Below, one piece after another: positions 22,768 to 31,216 of a DNA stretch of 64,000 nt (its first letter is position 1; every line of letters begins with the position of its first letter). The notes below the pieces were generated by a model, which saw only the letters and a program-made list of their open reading frames with translations, searched no databases and was not told the origin of the DNA. The stretch comes from Asticcacaulis excentricus CB 48 (GTDB lineage Bacteria; Pseudomonadota; Alphaproteobacteria; Caulobacterales; Caulobacteraceae), in contig NC_014817.1 in the NCBI RefSeq assembly GCF_000175215.2, positions 400,501 through 464,500 of the forward strand. Direction: 5' to 3'. The position numbers and the translations under genes are program-made.

Positions 22768-25700
22768 GTGCATAGCCTGATCACCCAGCTCAGACAACAC
22801 TGGAGGCTTAGCCTGAGCGGCGTCATTCTGTTGATGGCGCTGGTGTTTGTCGGGTGCCTGTCGCAGGGGCCGATCCGCGTGGATGGCCTGCGGTTTCTGA
22901 TCGTATCGCGGCTGGAGCGCACCATTCCGGGGGCTGAGGCCAGTCTGAAGCATCTGGACCTTGTCTGGTTCCATGACTCCAACGCGCTGGGTCTGCGGTT
23001 TGACGACCTGCTGCTGAAGGACAAGGCGGGCCGCACCGTGGCCTCGGCCGATCAGATGGAGGCCGCGCTGGCGCTCGACAGTCTGATCTGGTGGCATCTG
23101 GCCCCGGCACGGCTGACGGCGGACCGGTTTTTTGTGGCCCTGTCGGCGTCACCCAATGGCCGTATCGAACTGGGCTATGACGCTACCGGCAATCCCGAAG
23201 CCTTTGCGATTGAGCGCCTCTTCTATGACCTGACCGGCAAGGAGACTCTGGGCCGCCCGCTCAGCTACACGCGCGAAGTCCATCTGACCAACGGCACGCT
23301 GGCCTTCCGGCAGGTGGGGACGCCGCTCGACTGGCGCGCCCGCGTGGCGCAGATCGACTTTTCCAAACGCAATAAACGGATTCAATCTAAGATCGGTCTG
23401 GAGGTCGAAAGTCAGGGGCGCAAGGCCTCATTGACGCTGAACGCGCAGGCACAGACGGGCCTGAAGACGGCCGAGGTTCAGGCGGAAATCCGTGACCTTA
23501 TCCCGTCGCAGATATTCCCGTCGGCGGGTGCCCTGCGGGGTCTGTCGCATTTTCGCGCGGCGATCAACGGGCGCGGCAATCTGAAATACGCGGCGCGCAC
23601 AGGTATCGAGAGCGCCTTTCTTGATATTTCCGCCGGCAAGGGCAGCTATGATTTCGGCAAGTCGGCGCAGGATTTTGACGCCCTAAGTCTTAAGGCCGAC
23701 TATGTGCCCAAGACGCGTACCGTGCGTTTCACCACTTTCCGGCTTGACTCGCGCTATATCGATACCGACCTGTCGGGTCGTGTGTTTATGACCCCGGAAG
23801 ACCCCAAGCGCGACCGCAAGATGGCGGTGCATTTCGATTTTGCCGGGCCGCGCGTCACCGGGCAACTGGCCGACGACTTCCCGGCCCAGACCCTGACCGA
23901 AGTGCATTTCAAGGGCACCTTTACCCCTGACCTGCGGCAGCTCGACATCGAGTCGGGCAAGGCCCTGCTGGTCGATGCGCCGCTGACCACAAAGGGGCGG
24001 CTTTACACGGACGAAAAGGGGCAGTTGGGGGCCGATCTGACGGCGCGCATCGACGGGGATTTCCGTAAGGAGGTGGTGTTCGCCTTCTGGCCGGAAAACC
24101 TGACGCCGATTACCCGCGGCGACCTGATCCGTCGTATCAAGGGTGGCACCTATTCCAACGCCGATTTCGTGCTGAAAGCTCCGCCGGGCCATTTCCGCGA
24201 CGGGCAGCTTGAAAAAGAGGACCTGCGCCTGACTTTTGGCTTCCGCAATATGGGCCTCAGCGTCGATAGCCGCTTGCAGGATGCTGCCGGGCTTTACGGG
24301 ACGGGCCTCTTGCAGGGGACCAGCTTTGACCTCAGCCTGCGTGGTGGCCATCTGGTCGAGGTGCCGCTGACCGGCGGCGGCGTCTCCGTGCCGCAGTTCC
24401 ATAAGCGCCGCGCACCCAGGGCCGAAACCCATATCTGGCTGACGGCGCAAAGCGGGGCGGCGCAACTGATCGAGGCCATTGACCCACTAACCGGCGGCCA
24501 TTTGCAAAAGGAAGGGCTGACGCGCGATCGCCTGAGCGGGGAGGCCGAAACGCGGCTTGATATCCGCTTTCCGACCTTTGACAATCTGACGCTCAAAAAT
24601 CTCAACCTGACCTTTGCGGGTAAGATACGCAATGCCGGCCTCAAACAGGCAGCGCTGGGCTGGGACATTGTCGAAGGCGACCTGACGGTGACCGGCGACT
24701 ACCTCGCCAACCGTCTTGAGGTGCGTGGTCCCGCGAAACTGGGGCCCTATGCCGGTGAGATCGGCTACCGGACGCAGTTCGAGCCGACCATGCAGTATAT
24801 CGACTTCACGGGCAGCTTTAATGCGCGGCAGTTTGGCGGGTCGCCCACCAAACGCGTCGCCATTCGCGGGCAACTGGAACTGTTCAACAATATCGGCAAG
24901 GGCCGCATCGAGTCCGATATTTTCAGTGGTACGGTCAACTGGGATGGCACCGAAGCGCGCCCGACGCAGGTGGTGCTGTCCGGCAATACGCTGAGCGACG
25001 GTATGAAAGGGCAGGGCCTGCCCATCTTTGGGCGTTTCCGTCCCGAAATCCCTACCGACATCCGTTTGCGCCGGTCGGGTGATGTGTGGACGGGCGAGGT
25101 GGAGGCCGAAGGCTTTTCCGGCAATCTGGCCTATATCGACAGCCAGCATCCGCGGCTGGTCTATATGGCCAATATCTCGCCCGAACGCGCCCGGTTGCTG
25201 GGTCTGGGGGCCTTGCCCTATTTCAGCGAGACGCGGCCCCTGACGGTCAATATCGGGCTGGATGCCGAGTCGCGCGAAGCCCGCATCCGTGTGGGCGACA
25301 TCAATTCCGTTCTCGACTGGACCGATGAAGACGACAAGCCGCCCAAGCGGACCCTGACCACGCGCCTGACGCCGGAGCAGATGTACGCGCTGGGCCTGCC
25401 GCGCGCGTGGTTCACTCCGCAGGAAACCCTGCCTGTGTTTGCGCGCTGGGAACAGGATGCGCGCGGTATCGACGGCGATGTGTTTATCGGCGATCAATTG
25501 TTGACGTTTGACCTGCCCGACAGCGATGGCGCGACCTTCCTGTTTGGCCCGCCCAAAGCGTGGGCGCGCATCGGGGGGACCGTGGACCGCGCCTTCTTAA
25601 GTCGGCTCGGCTATGTCAGCCATAGCCTTGAACTGGACGGCAAGGTCGGGTTTGAACTCAACCTCTATCAGACGGAAAACCGCACGCTGGGCGCCCTGTC

Positions 25701-26955
25701 TCCGGCGCAGATTTCGGCGGCGGTGCTCGATATCGACGCCACGCCGACACGGCTGCAACTGGCGCGCAGCGACTGGGTCAAGCCGGTGGGTGAGGCGGCC
25801 AGACTGTCGATCAGCTTCGATGAGCGCAGCGGCGGCGGTCTCGACATGCCGCGTATTCGCGCCACCGGCGAGCGCGTGGAGATCGACGGGCGGGTGTCTG
25901 TGAAAGAATCTGGTGAAGTCGATTATGTCGATTTTTCAAAACTCTATCTGAAGGACTTCGCGGATTTAACCGCGCGCCTGTCGCCTGCTGACGCGTCCGG
26001 GGTCCAGACCCTGACGCTGCGCGGTAAACGACTTGATGTGCGGCCGTGGTTCAATCCGCCACGTACCCAGCCGACTGTCACTGACGCCCGCCCGGTGACC
26101 GCTGCGGAATTGCCGCGCGCCCCGGCGACGGCGGCCAACACCGCGCCGCGCCTTGACCGGCCCGTGCGTTTGCTGGTGGACATCAGCGCCGTGCGCACCT
26201 CACAAGATGGTGTGTTTAGTGAGGTGGAACTTAAGGCCGGCTGGGATGGGCGCAATCTGATTGCCGGCGAAGGCTCGGCCCTGACGCGTCTGGGCTCTCT
26301 GGTAACGCTCGATTTCAAGCCGCAGAACGACTACACCGCCTTTACCTTCGAAGCTGACGACCTCGGTGATCTTGTGGCGACAGCCCTGGGCGACAAGCGC
26401 CTGTCGGGTGGTGATGCCGTGATCGAGGGCGTCTATCGCAACGGTCAGATTGACGCCACGCTGAAAGGAGAAGACATCCGCATCAAGCAGATACCGGCTC
26501 TGGGGCAGGTGCTGACCCTTGCCTCGCTGCGCGGCCTGTCCGACACCCTGTCCGGAGCCGGTATCAAGTTCGACGACTACGAACTCCCCATCCGCTACCG
26601 CGACAATTATCTGTTTATCCGCAATGGCTGGGCCAAGGGCGACGCCTTGCGCATCAATGTCTGGGGGGCACAGGATTTCAGTAAACAGACCATGGACTAT
26701 CACGGCACCCTGATCCCGGCCTACGGCGTCAACGCCGCCTTTGTCGGTATTCCGCTGGTCGGGGACGCCCTGACCTCCAACCGCGGCGAAGGCGTGCTGG
26801 GTCTCAAATACCGCCTTAAGGGCCGCTTTGGCACGCCGCAGGCTGAGATCAACCCGTTCTCGCTGGTCCTGCCGGGCTTCCTGCGCCGCATTCTCGATGA
26901 AAAACACGAAGACCCGCTGCCGCCGGTCGATGTGACTTCGCCGCGTAAGAGTTAA
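22768..26955 (+). CDS. AsmA-like / YhdP family envelope protein (DUF3971)
   Basis: About 1395 residues. One N-terminal membrane helix (~15-35) is followed by a very long periplasmic beta-rich region. The recurring short motifs (L-R-G-x-H-L-V-E-V, V-R-G-P-A-K-L-G-P-Y-A-G-E, the final G-V-L-G-L-K-Y-R-L-K-G-R-F-G-T-P and N-P-F-S-L-V-L-P-G-F-L-R-R-I-L) match YhdP/DUF3971 proteins, which form bridge-like channels moving phospholipids to the outer membrane. The start is uncertain: a TTG at 22723 gives a longer frame, but the GTG at 22768 has a weak GGA ahead of it and leaves a normal membrane anchor. A terminator-like hairpin follows at 27003. Confidence 0.85.
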   Translation: MHSLITQLRQHWRLSLSGVILLMALVFVGCLSQGPIRVDGLRFLIVSRLERTIPGAEASLKHLDLVWFHDSNALGLRFDDLLLKDKAGRTVASADQMEAALALDSLIWWHLAPARLTADRFFVALSASPNGRIELGYDATGNPEAFAIERLFYDLTGKETLGRPLSYTREVHLTNGTLAFRQVGTPLDWRARVAQIDFSKRNKRIQSKIGLEVESQGRKASLTLNAQAQTGLKTAEVQAEIRDLIPSQIFPSAGALRGLSHFRAAINGRGNLKYAARTGIESAFLDISAGKGSYDFGKSAQDFDALSLKADYVPKTRTVRFTTFRLDSRYIDTDLSGRVFMTPEDPKRDRKMAVHFDFAGPRVTGQLADDFPAQTLTEVHFKGTFTPDLRQLDIESGKALLVDAPLTTKGRLYTDEKGQLGADLTARIDGDFRKEVVFAFWPENLTPITRGDLIRRIKGGTYSNADFVLKAPPGHFRDGQLEKEDLRLTFGFRNMGLSVDSRLQDAAGLYGTGLLQGTSFDLSLRGGHLVEVPLTGGGVSVPQFHKRRAPRAETHIWLTAQSGAAQLIEAIDPLTGGHLQKEGLTRDRLSGEAETRLDIRFPTFDNLTLKNLNLTFAGKIRNAGLKQAALGWDIVEGDLTVTGDYLANRLEVRGPAKLGPYAGEIGYRTQFEPTMQYIDFTGSFNARQFGGSPTKRVAIRGQLELFNNIGKGRIESDIFSGTVNWDGTEARPTQVVLSGNTLSDGMKGQGLPIFGRFRPEIPTDIRLRRSGDVWTGEVEAEGFSGNLAYIDSQHPRLVYMANISPERARLLGLGALPYFSETRPLTVNIGLDAESREARIRVGDINSVLDWTDEDDKPPKRTLTTRLTPEQMYALGLPRAWFTPQETLPVFARWEQDARGIDGDVFIGDQLLTFDLPDSDGATFLFGPPKAWARIGGTVDRAFLSRLGYVSHSLELDGKVGFELNLYQTENRTLGALSPAQISAAVLDIDATPTRLQLARSDWVKPVGEAARLSISFDERSGGGLDMPRIRATGERVEIDGRVSVKESGEVDYVDFSKLYLKDFADLTARLSPADASGVQTLTLRGKRLDVRPWFNPPRTQPTVTDARPVTAAELPRAPATAANTAPRLDRPVRLLVDISAVRTSQDGVFSEVELKAGWDGRNLIAGEGSALTRLGSLVTLDFKPQNDYTAFTFEADDLGDLVATALGDKRLSGGDAVIEGVYRNGQIDATLKGEDIRIKQIPALGQVLTLASLRGLSDTLSGAGIKFDDYELPIRYRDNYLFIRNGWAKGDALRINVWGAQDFSKQTMDYHGTLIPAYGVNAAFVGIPLVGDALTSNRGEGVLGLKYRLKGRFGTPQAEINPFSLVLPGFLRRILDEKHEDPLPPVDVTSPRKS

Positions 26956-27002
26956 GGAGTCGTGGGGCCACAGGCCCACACCCCTTCACTGGGAGCCAAA
27001 GG

Positions 27003-27030
27003 AAAGGCCGGAGCGCGAACTCCGGCCTTT
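27003..27030 (+). terminator. Terminator of the AsmA-like gene
   Basis: AAAGGCCGGAG pairs perfectly with CTCCGGCCTTT (11 bp), loop CGCGAA. The T-run is short (TTT). A second hairpin, GTGGGGCC/GGCCCAC, precedes it at ~26962. Confidence 0.75.
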
Positions 27031-27047
27031 CAACACTTTTGGCAAAG

Positions 27048-27170
27048 CACCTCCCCTGATTTCAGGGGAGGTGGATTTTTGTCTGAAAGACAAAAAGACG
27101 GTGGGGTTAATGACCGACCCATAACCCCCCTCCGCCGATTCCGGCGGTATCCCCCCTGATATCAGGGGGG
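27048..27170. repeat. Four-hairpin palindrome cluster between AsmA-like gene and tyrS
   Basis: Four palindromes in 123 bp: CACCTCCCCTGA/TCAGGGGAGGTG (27048-27073); TTTTTGTCT/AGACAAAAA (27076-27096); CCGCCG/CGGCGG (~27132-27147); CCCCCCTGATATCAGGGGGG (27151-27170). The first and last share CCCCTGA-TCAGGGG and bracket the block, the pattern of a short non-autonomous repeat. Related CCCCTGA palindromes are common in Caulobacterales intergenic DNA (inference from general knowledge). Confidence 0.75.
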
Positions 27171-27180
27171 AAGATTGATT

Positions 27181-28431
27181 TTAAACGGGTTTTACCAAAA
27201 CAGTTTTTTTTCCTCGTTGAAGGACAAAAGCGGCGTCCTCTGCATTCACTTCTGACCTTTTGTAAAGCTTATCGGTAGCAGGATGCTCCCCGTTAATTTT
27301 GATCTCATTATTAGCGATTGAACGCTTAGCGTCTTTGATGCTGAGGTTGAATGCTTTTGCCGCGAGTGCTTCAGGAGTTCTGTATGTGAACTCTTGGCCT
27401 TGCTGCCAATCCATTTCAACAACGTTGCTTACGAGACGAGTGCCCTGTTCAAAGGCCTTTTGCGCCGTGTCGCGGGCCGTGGCGGCGGCCGCTTCGCCGT
27501 GCACCATGCGGGTGGCCGCGTCGGCGAGGATTTTCTTGGCCTCATTGATTTCCGCACCTTGCAGGGCTTCGAGGCGACGGATTTCGTCCATCGGCAGGTC
27601 GGTAAACAGGCGCATGAACTTGCCGACATCGGCGTCTTCGGTGTTGCGCCAGTATTGCCAGTAGTCATAGGGCGACAGCGCGTCGGCATTGAGCCACACG
27701 GCGCCACCCACCGTCTTACCCATCTTGGCACCCGATGCCGTGGTCAAAAGCGGCGTGGTCAGACCAAAGGCGGCTTTCTGGTTCAGGCGGCGCGTCAGCT
27801 CGACGCCGTTGACTATATTGCCCCACTGATCCGAACCGCCCATTTGCAGGACGCAGTTATAGGTGCTGTTCAGTTCGCGGAAATCGACCGCCTGCATGAG
27901 CATGTAGTTGAATTCGAGGAAGGTCATCGGCTGCTCACGCTCAAGGCGCAGCTTGACCGAGTCGAAGGTCAGCATACGGTTGATGGTGAAGTGCGTGCCA
28001 AAAGTGCGCAGAAATTCGATATAGCCAAAGCCCGACAGCCAGTCGTCATTATTGACCATGATGGCGTCGGTCGCGCCGTCGCCGAAGGTCAGGAAGCTGT
28101 TGAACACCGACTTGATGCCGTTCATGTTCGACTGAATTTGTTCGTCGGTCAGAAGTGGGCGCTGGGTGTCCTTAAAGGTCGGATCGCCAACCTTGGTCGT
28201 ACCGCCGCCCATCAGGACGATCGGCTTGTTGCCCGTTTTTTGCAGCCAGTAGAGCAGCATGATCTGCACCAGATGCCCGGCGTGCAACGACGAAGCCGTG
28301 GCATCATAGCCGATATAGCCCGTGATCGGTCCGGCAGAAGCCAGCGTATCGAGGGCTTCCGCGTCCGTGCACTGGTGGATGAAACCGCGCTCCGAGAGGA
28401 CGTTGAGGAAATCGGATTTGAAGGAGGTCAT
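27181..28431 (-). CDS. tyrS: Tyrosyl-tRNA synthetase
   Basis: 416 residues from the ATG at 28431 (AAGGAGG-like site CTCC on the minus strand; the frame continues 24 codons upstream without support). Class I synthetase: HIGH signature as H-A-G-H-L after T-G-Y-I-G-Y-D-A-T-A-S-S-L, tyrosine pocket Q-M-G-G-S-D-Q-W-G-N-I, KMSKS signature as K-M-G-K-T, and a C-terminal S4-type RNA-binding domain (E-A-L-A-A-K-A-F-N ... A-N-N-E-I-K-I-N-G). The last ~80 codons have a visibly lower GC content than the rest. It is divergent from anmK with 83 bp between starts. Confidence 0.97.
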   Translation of the reverse strand: MTSFKSDFLNVLSERGFIHQCTDAEALDTLASAGPITGYIGYDATASSLHAGHLVQIMLLYWLQKTGNKPIVLMGGGTTKVGDPTFKDTQRPLLTDEQIQSNMNGIKSVFNSFLTFGDGATDAIMVNNDDWLSGFGYIEFLRTFGTHFTINRMLTFDSVKLRLEREQPMTFLEFNYMLMQAVDFRELNSTYNCVLQMGGSDQWGNIVNGVELTRRLNQKAAFGLTTPLLTTASGAKMGKTVGGAVWLNADALSPYDYWQYWRNTEDADVGKFMRLFTDLPMDEIRRLEALQGAEINEAKKILADAATRMVHGEAAAATARDTAQKAFEQGTRLVSNVVEMDWQQGQEFTYRTPEALAAKAFNLSIKDAKRSIANNEIKINGEHPATDKLYKRSEVNAEDAAFVLQRGKKTVLVKPV

Positions 28432-28514
28432 GTCTCTAACAATGTTGCTGTCACGCGGGTTTGCGTGCAAGTTGCGTCTAACACGTAGCCCCCGCTTTTC
28501 CATAGGCTTTTCGC

Positions 28515-29645
28515 ATGAAAATCATCGGCTTTATGACCGGCACCTCGCTCGATGGCATCGACATGGCTGTGCTGGAAACCGATGGCGAGGCTGAGCTGGG
28601 CTTCGGGCCCTTTGCCGAAAAGCCCATGCCTGGTGAGGTCCGGGCCGTTCTGGAGGCCGCCACTAAGGACGCGCTGAACTGGCCGCGCGGTGCGGCGGAA
28701 CCTGACAGTTTCACCACGGCGCGTCGGGTGATCGCCGACTATCATCTTCAGTCACTGGATCAGTTTTTAAGCGAAAACGATCTGAATATTAGGGATTTTG
28801 ATGCGTTGGGGGTGCATGGGCAAACCGTGCTGCACGAACGGCCGAAAAACGGGATGCCGGGGCGGACGGTGCAACTGTTCGACGGTGACTATCTGGCCGA
28901 AAAAACCAGACTGACGGTCGTCTGCGACTTCCGCCGCGCCGATATCGAAGCGGGCGGCGAGGCGGCGCCTCTGGCCCCCGTCTATCACCGCGCGCTGGCG
29001 CACAAGGCGGGGCTGGACCTGCCGGTTGTGGTGGTCAATCTGGGTGGGGTGGCCAATATCACCGTGATTACGCCTGACGGCCTGACGGCGCTCGATACCG
29101 GCCCGGCCAGCGGCCTGATGGACCAGTGGATGCGTCAGCACACCGGCCAATGGTTCGATGAAGACGGCGCAGTGGCGGCAAAAGGCCGGGCCGATGTGGC
29201 CATTGTGGCGGACTATCTGAGCCACCCCTATTTCGCAGCGCCTGCGCCCAAGTCACTGGACCGATACGATTTTACGCTGGAGCGCGTCAGCCCCCTCAGT
29301 CACGAAGACGGCATGGCGACCCTGATGGCTTTTACGGTCGAAAGCCTGCGCCATGAGATCGTGCGCGCAGGCGTGACGCCTTCGGCCATCGTCCTGTGTG
29401 GTGGGGGGCGCAATAACCGCCAACTGGTCAAGGTGTTGCGTGAGCGTCTGGCCGACATCGCGCCGGTACGCATTGCCGAAGACCTTGGCTGGCGCGGTGG
29501 GGCCATTGAGGCCGAGGCTTTTGCCTATATGGCGGCGCGGTCGCTGAAAGGGTTGCCGATTTCCTTCCCCGGCACGACGGGTGTGAAGACGCCGCTGACC
29601 GGCGGGGTCATCTATCGCGCCACAAACGCGCGCCGCAGCGCTTAA
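28515..29645 (+). CDS. anmK: Anhydro-N-acetylmuramic acid kinase
   Basis: 376 residues, the usual AnmK length. ASKHA-fold kinase: G-F-M-T-G-T-S-L-D-G-I-D (ATP phosphate loop) at the N-terminus, G-V-H-G-Q-T-V-L-H, D-F-R-R-A-D-I-E-A-G-G-E-A-A-P-L-A-P, N-L-G-G-V-A-N-I-T, D-T-G-P-A and C-G-G-G-R-N-N. It phosphorylates and opens anhydroMurNAc to MurNAc-6-phosphate in peptidoglycan recycling. Its position next to tyrS (divergent) is common in alphaproteobacteria. A GCCACGAA element begins six bases after the stop. Confidence 0.96.
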   Translation: MKIIGFMTGTSLDGIDMAVLETDGEAELGFGPFAEKPMPGEVRAVLEAATKDALNWPRGAAEPDSFTTARRVIADYHLQSLDQFLSENDLNIRDFDALGVHGQTVLHERPKNGMPGRTVQLFDGDYLAEKTRLTVVCDFRRADIEAGGEAAPLAPVYHRALAHKAGLDLPVVVVNLGGVANITVITPDGLTALDTGPASGLMDQWMRQHTGQWFDEDGAVAAKGRADVAIVADYLSHPYFAAPAPKSLDRYDFTLERVSPLSHEDGMATLMAFTVESLRHEIVRAGVTPSAIVLCGGGRNNRQLVKVLRERLADIAPVRIAEDLGWRGGAIEAEAFAYMAARSLKGLPISFPGTTGVKTPLTGGVIYRATNARRSA

Positions 29646-29651
29646 GAATTG

Positions 29652-29796
29652 GCCACGAAAAACACGAAAAGTTGGTAAAAAGCTTTTGATCCTGCCGTGC
29701 CCGCAGGGCCGCGTTAATCCGTAGGCACTACCAGATCGGCGCTATGCGCTGAAAATTCACACAGCTGCTTTTTCAGCTTTTCGTGTTTTTCGTGGC
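29652..29796. repeat. GCCACGAA-terminal inverted-repeat element, copy 2 (145 bp)
   Basis: GCCACGAAAAACACGAAAAG (29652-29671) is a perfect 20-bp inverted match of CTTTTCGTGTTTTTCGTGGC (29777-29796). The interior is 105 bp without an ORF. It fills the gap between the converging anmK and hydrolase genes. Confidence 0.85.
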
Positions 29797-29816
29797 TAAA
29801 CCCCATTCGCGGCCAT

Positions 29817-29841
29817 AAAAAAGGACGCCGAAGCGTCCTTT
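29817..29841 (-). terminator. Terminator of the alpha/beta hydrolase gene
   Basis: On the minus strand AAAGGACGC pairs with GCGTCCTTT (loop TTCG), followed by a run of six T. It lies just after the hydrolase stop. Confidence 0.92.
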
Positions 29842-29846
29842 AAACC

Positions 29847-30497
29847 CTACTCAAGCTCACCGGCCAGACGGCGGTCGAGGTAACCGCCGACGCGGCCTTC
29901 GATTTCCGGCAGATGCTCGGTCCAGAAGTGGCCCGCGCCTTCGACGACTTCGTGGGCAATGGTGATGCCCTTCTGCGTGCGCAGCTTGGCCACGACGCGC
30001 TCGACTTCGGTCGGCGGTACCACCGAATCGGCTGAGCCGTTGATGAACAGGCCCGAGGCCGGGCAAGGGGCCAGGAAGCTGAAATCATAGGCATTGGCCG
30101 GCGGTGACACCGAGATAAAGCCGTCGGTTTCCGGGCGGCGCATCAGCAATTGCATGCCGATATAGGCCCCGAAATTATAGCCCGCGACCCAGAATTGCGA
30201 TGCCGTCGGGTTCTTGGCCTGAAGCCAGTCGAGCGCGGTCGCCGCATCGGCCAGTTCGCCAATGCCCGCATCAAATTCGCCCTGCGACTTGCCGACGCCG
30301 CGGAAGTTGAAGCGCAGCACCGAGAAGCCGCGCGTCATAAACAGGTGAAACAGTTGCGCCGTCACCGGGTTATTCATGTGCCCGCCGGCCTTGGGGTGGG
30401 GGTGAAGGATCAGGGCAATGGGCGCGTTGTCCGTCTTTCCGGCGGTGTATCGGGCCTCAATTCGACCGGCAGCACCGGCGAGGATCACTTCAGGCAT
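29847..30497 (-). CDS. Alpha/beta hydrolase
   Basis: 216 residues from the ATG at 30497 (AAGGG nine bases upstream); an in-frame ATG at 30530 adds 11 residues and cannot be excluded. It belongs to a common proteobacterial hydrolase group with I-L-H-P-H-P-K-A-G-G-H-M-N-N-P, L-R-F-N-F-R-G-V-G-K-S-Q-G-E-F-D, and V-A-G-Y-N-F-G-A-Y in place of the G-x-S-x-G elbow: the nucleophile serine position is Asn. A G-S-A-D-S-V-V-P acid site and G-A-G-H-F-W histidine remain. Catalysis may therefore be absent or unusual. It is divergent from the SUF operon, so the IscR box at 30544 may also influence it. Confidence 0.8.
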   Translation of the reverse strand: MPEVILAGAAGRIEARYTAGKTDNAPIALILHPHPKAGGHMNNPVTAQLFHLFMTRGFSVLRFNFRGVGKSQGEFDAGIGELADAATALDWLQAKNPTASQFWVAGYNFGAYIGMQLLMRRPETDGFISVSPPANAYDFSFLAPCPASGLFINGSADSVVPPTEVERVVAKLRTQKGITIAHEVVEGAGHFWTEHLPEIEGRVGGYLDRRLAGELE

Positions 30498-30543
30498 GTA
30501 GAACCCTTGTTTCGTAATAAAATGTGTCATGGTGCGGCGCATA

Positions 30544-30568
30544 ATTCTTGACTATAATAGTCAGGATT
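30544..30568 (+). promoter_or_regulatory. IscR type-1-like operator / promoter of the SUF operon
   Basis: The 25-mer fits the E. coli type-1 consensus ATASYYGACTRWWWYAGTCRRSTAT at 22 of 25 positions, with the central GACT-ATAAT-AGTC palindrome intact. TTGACT inside it can serve as a -35, with TATGTC 17 bases later as a weak -10, so bound IscR would block the promoter. It lies 130 bp before the iscR start, between iscR and the divergent hydrolase gene. Confidence 0.8.
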
Positions 30569-30697
30569 ACTATGTCCCGCGCAGGGAAGGCGGCGTCCCC
30601 TTATCAGGCAAGCCGTTTAGCACACTCTTTTCGGCTTTGTGCAGGTTTTTCATCGGCCTGTTGCGATTTAGCCGAGGGTAGCCACAGGACTGACGGC

Positions 30698-31216
30698 ATG
30701 AGATTATCGACCAAGGGACGTTACGCCGTCATGGCCATGACGGATCTGGCGCTAAATGCGCAGGGCAAGCCCATCTCCCTGTCCGAAATTTCCGAGCGTC
30801 AGCAAATTTCCCTGTCCTATCTGGAGCAACTCTTTGCCCGCCTGCGCAAGGCCGGGCTGGTCAAGAGCGCGCGCGGGCCCGGTGGCGGTTACACGCTGGC
30901 GCGGACGGCGGACGCTTTGTTCGTGAGTGAGATCGTGCTGGCTGTCGATGAGCCGATCAAGGCGACGCGCTGCGCTTTGACCTCCAACAAACTGGGGGCC
31001 AACAAGCGTCTGTCCAAGGAGAGTGCGGCGCGTGAAATCGGCTGTATGCCGGGCGGTCAGCGCTGCCTGACGCACAATCTGTGGGAAGATCTGGGCTTTG
31101 CCATCCACGACTATCTTTCGACCGTATCCCTGAACGACGTCGTGCATAAGCGCACGCGCAAGCGGGTGACGATCGAAAACCGCTTTCCGGTCGATGCCCA
31201 GAAGGAACTGGCCTGA
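30698..31216 (+). CDS. iscR: Rrf2-family Fe-S cluster regulator IscR
   Basis: 172 residues from the ATG at 30698 (the frame opens at 30548 but lacks support). Winged-helix Rrf2 domain: M-R-L-S-T-K-G-R-Y-A-V-M-A-M-T-D-L-A, I-S-L-S-Y-L-E-Q-L-F-A-R-L-R-K-A-G-L-V and A-R-G-P-G-G-G-Y-T-L-A-R. Cluster ligands C92, C116, C123 and H126 are visible; the last part C-L-T-H-N-L-W is canonical, but the gap between first and second Cys is 23 residues instead of five as in E. coli. It senses Fe-S status and probably represses the operon it heads through the box at 30544. Its stop overlaps the next start (TGATG). Confidence 0.93.
   Translation: MRLSTKGRYAVMAMTDLALNAQGKPISLSEISERQQISLSYLEQLFARLRKAGLVKSARGPGGGYTLARTADALFVSEIVLAVDEPIKATRCALTSNKLGANKRLSKESAAREIGCMPGGQRCLTHNLWEDLGFAIHDYLSTVSLNDVVHKRTRKRVTIENRFPVDAQKELA

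Noticed and set aside
27048..27170. CRISPR-like array in the palindrome cluster
   Set aside because: The palindromes differ from each other, are not direct repeats and lack regular spacers.
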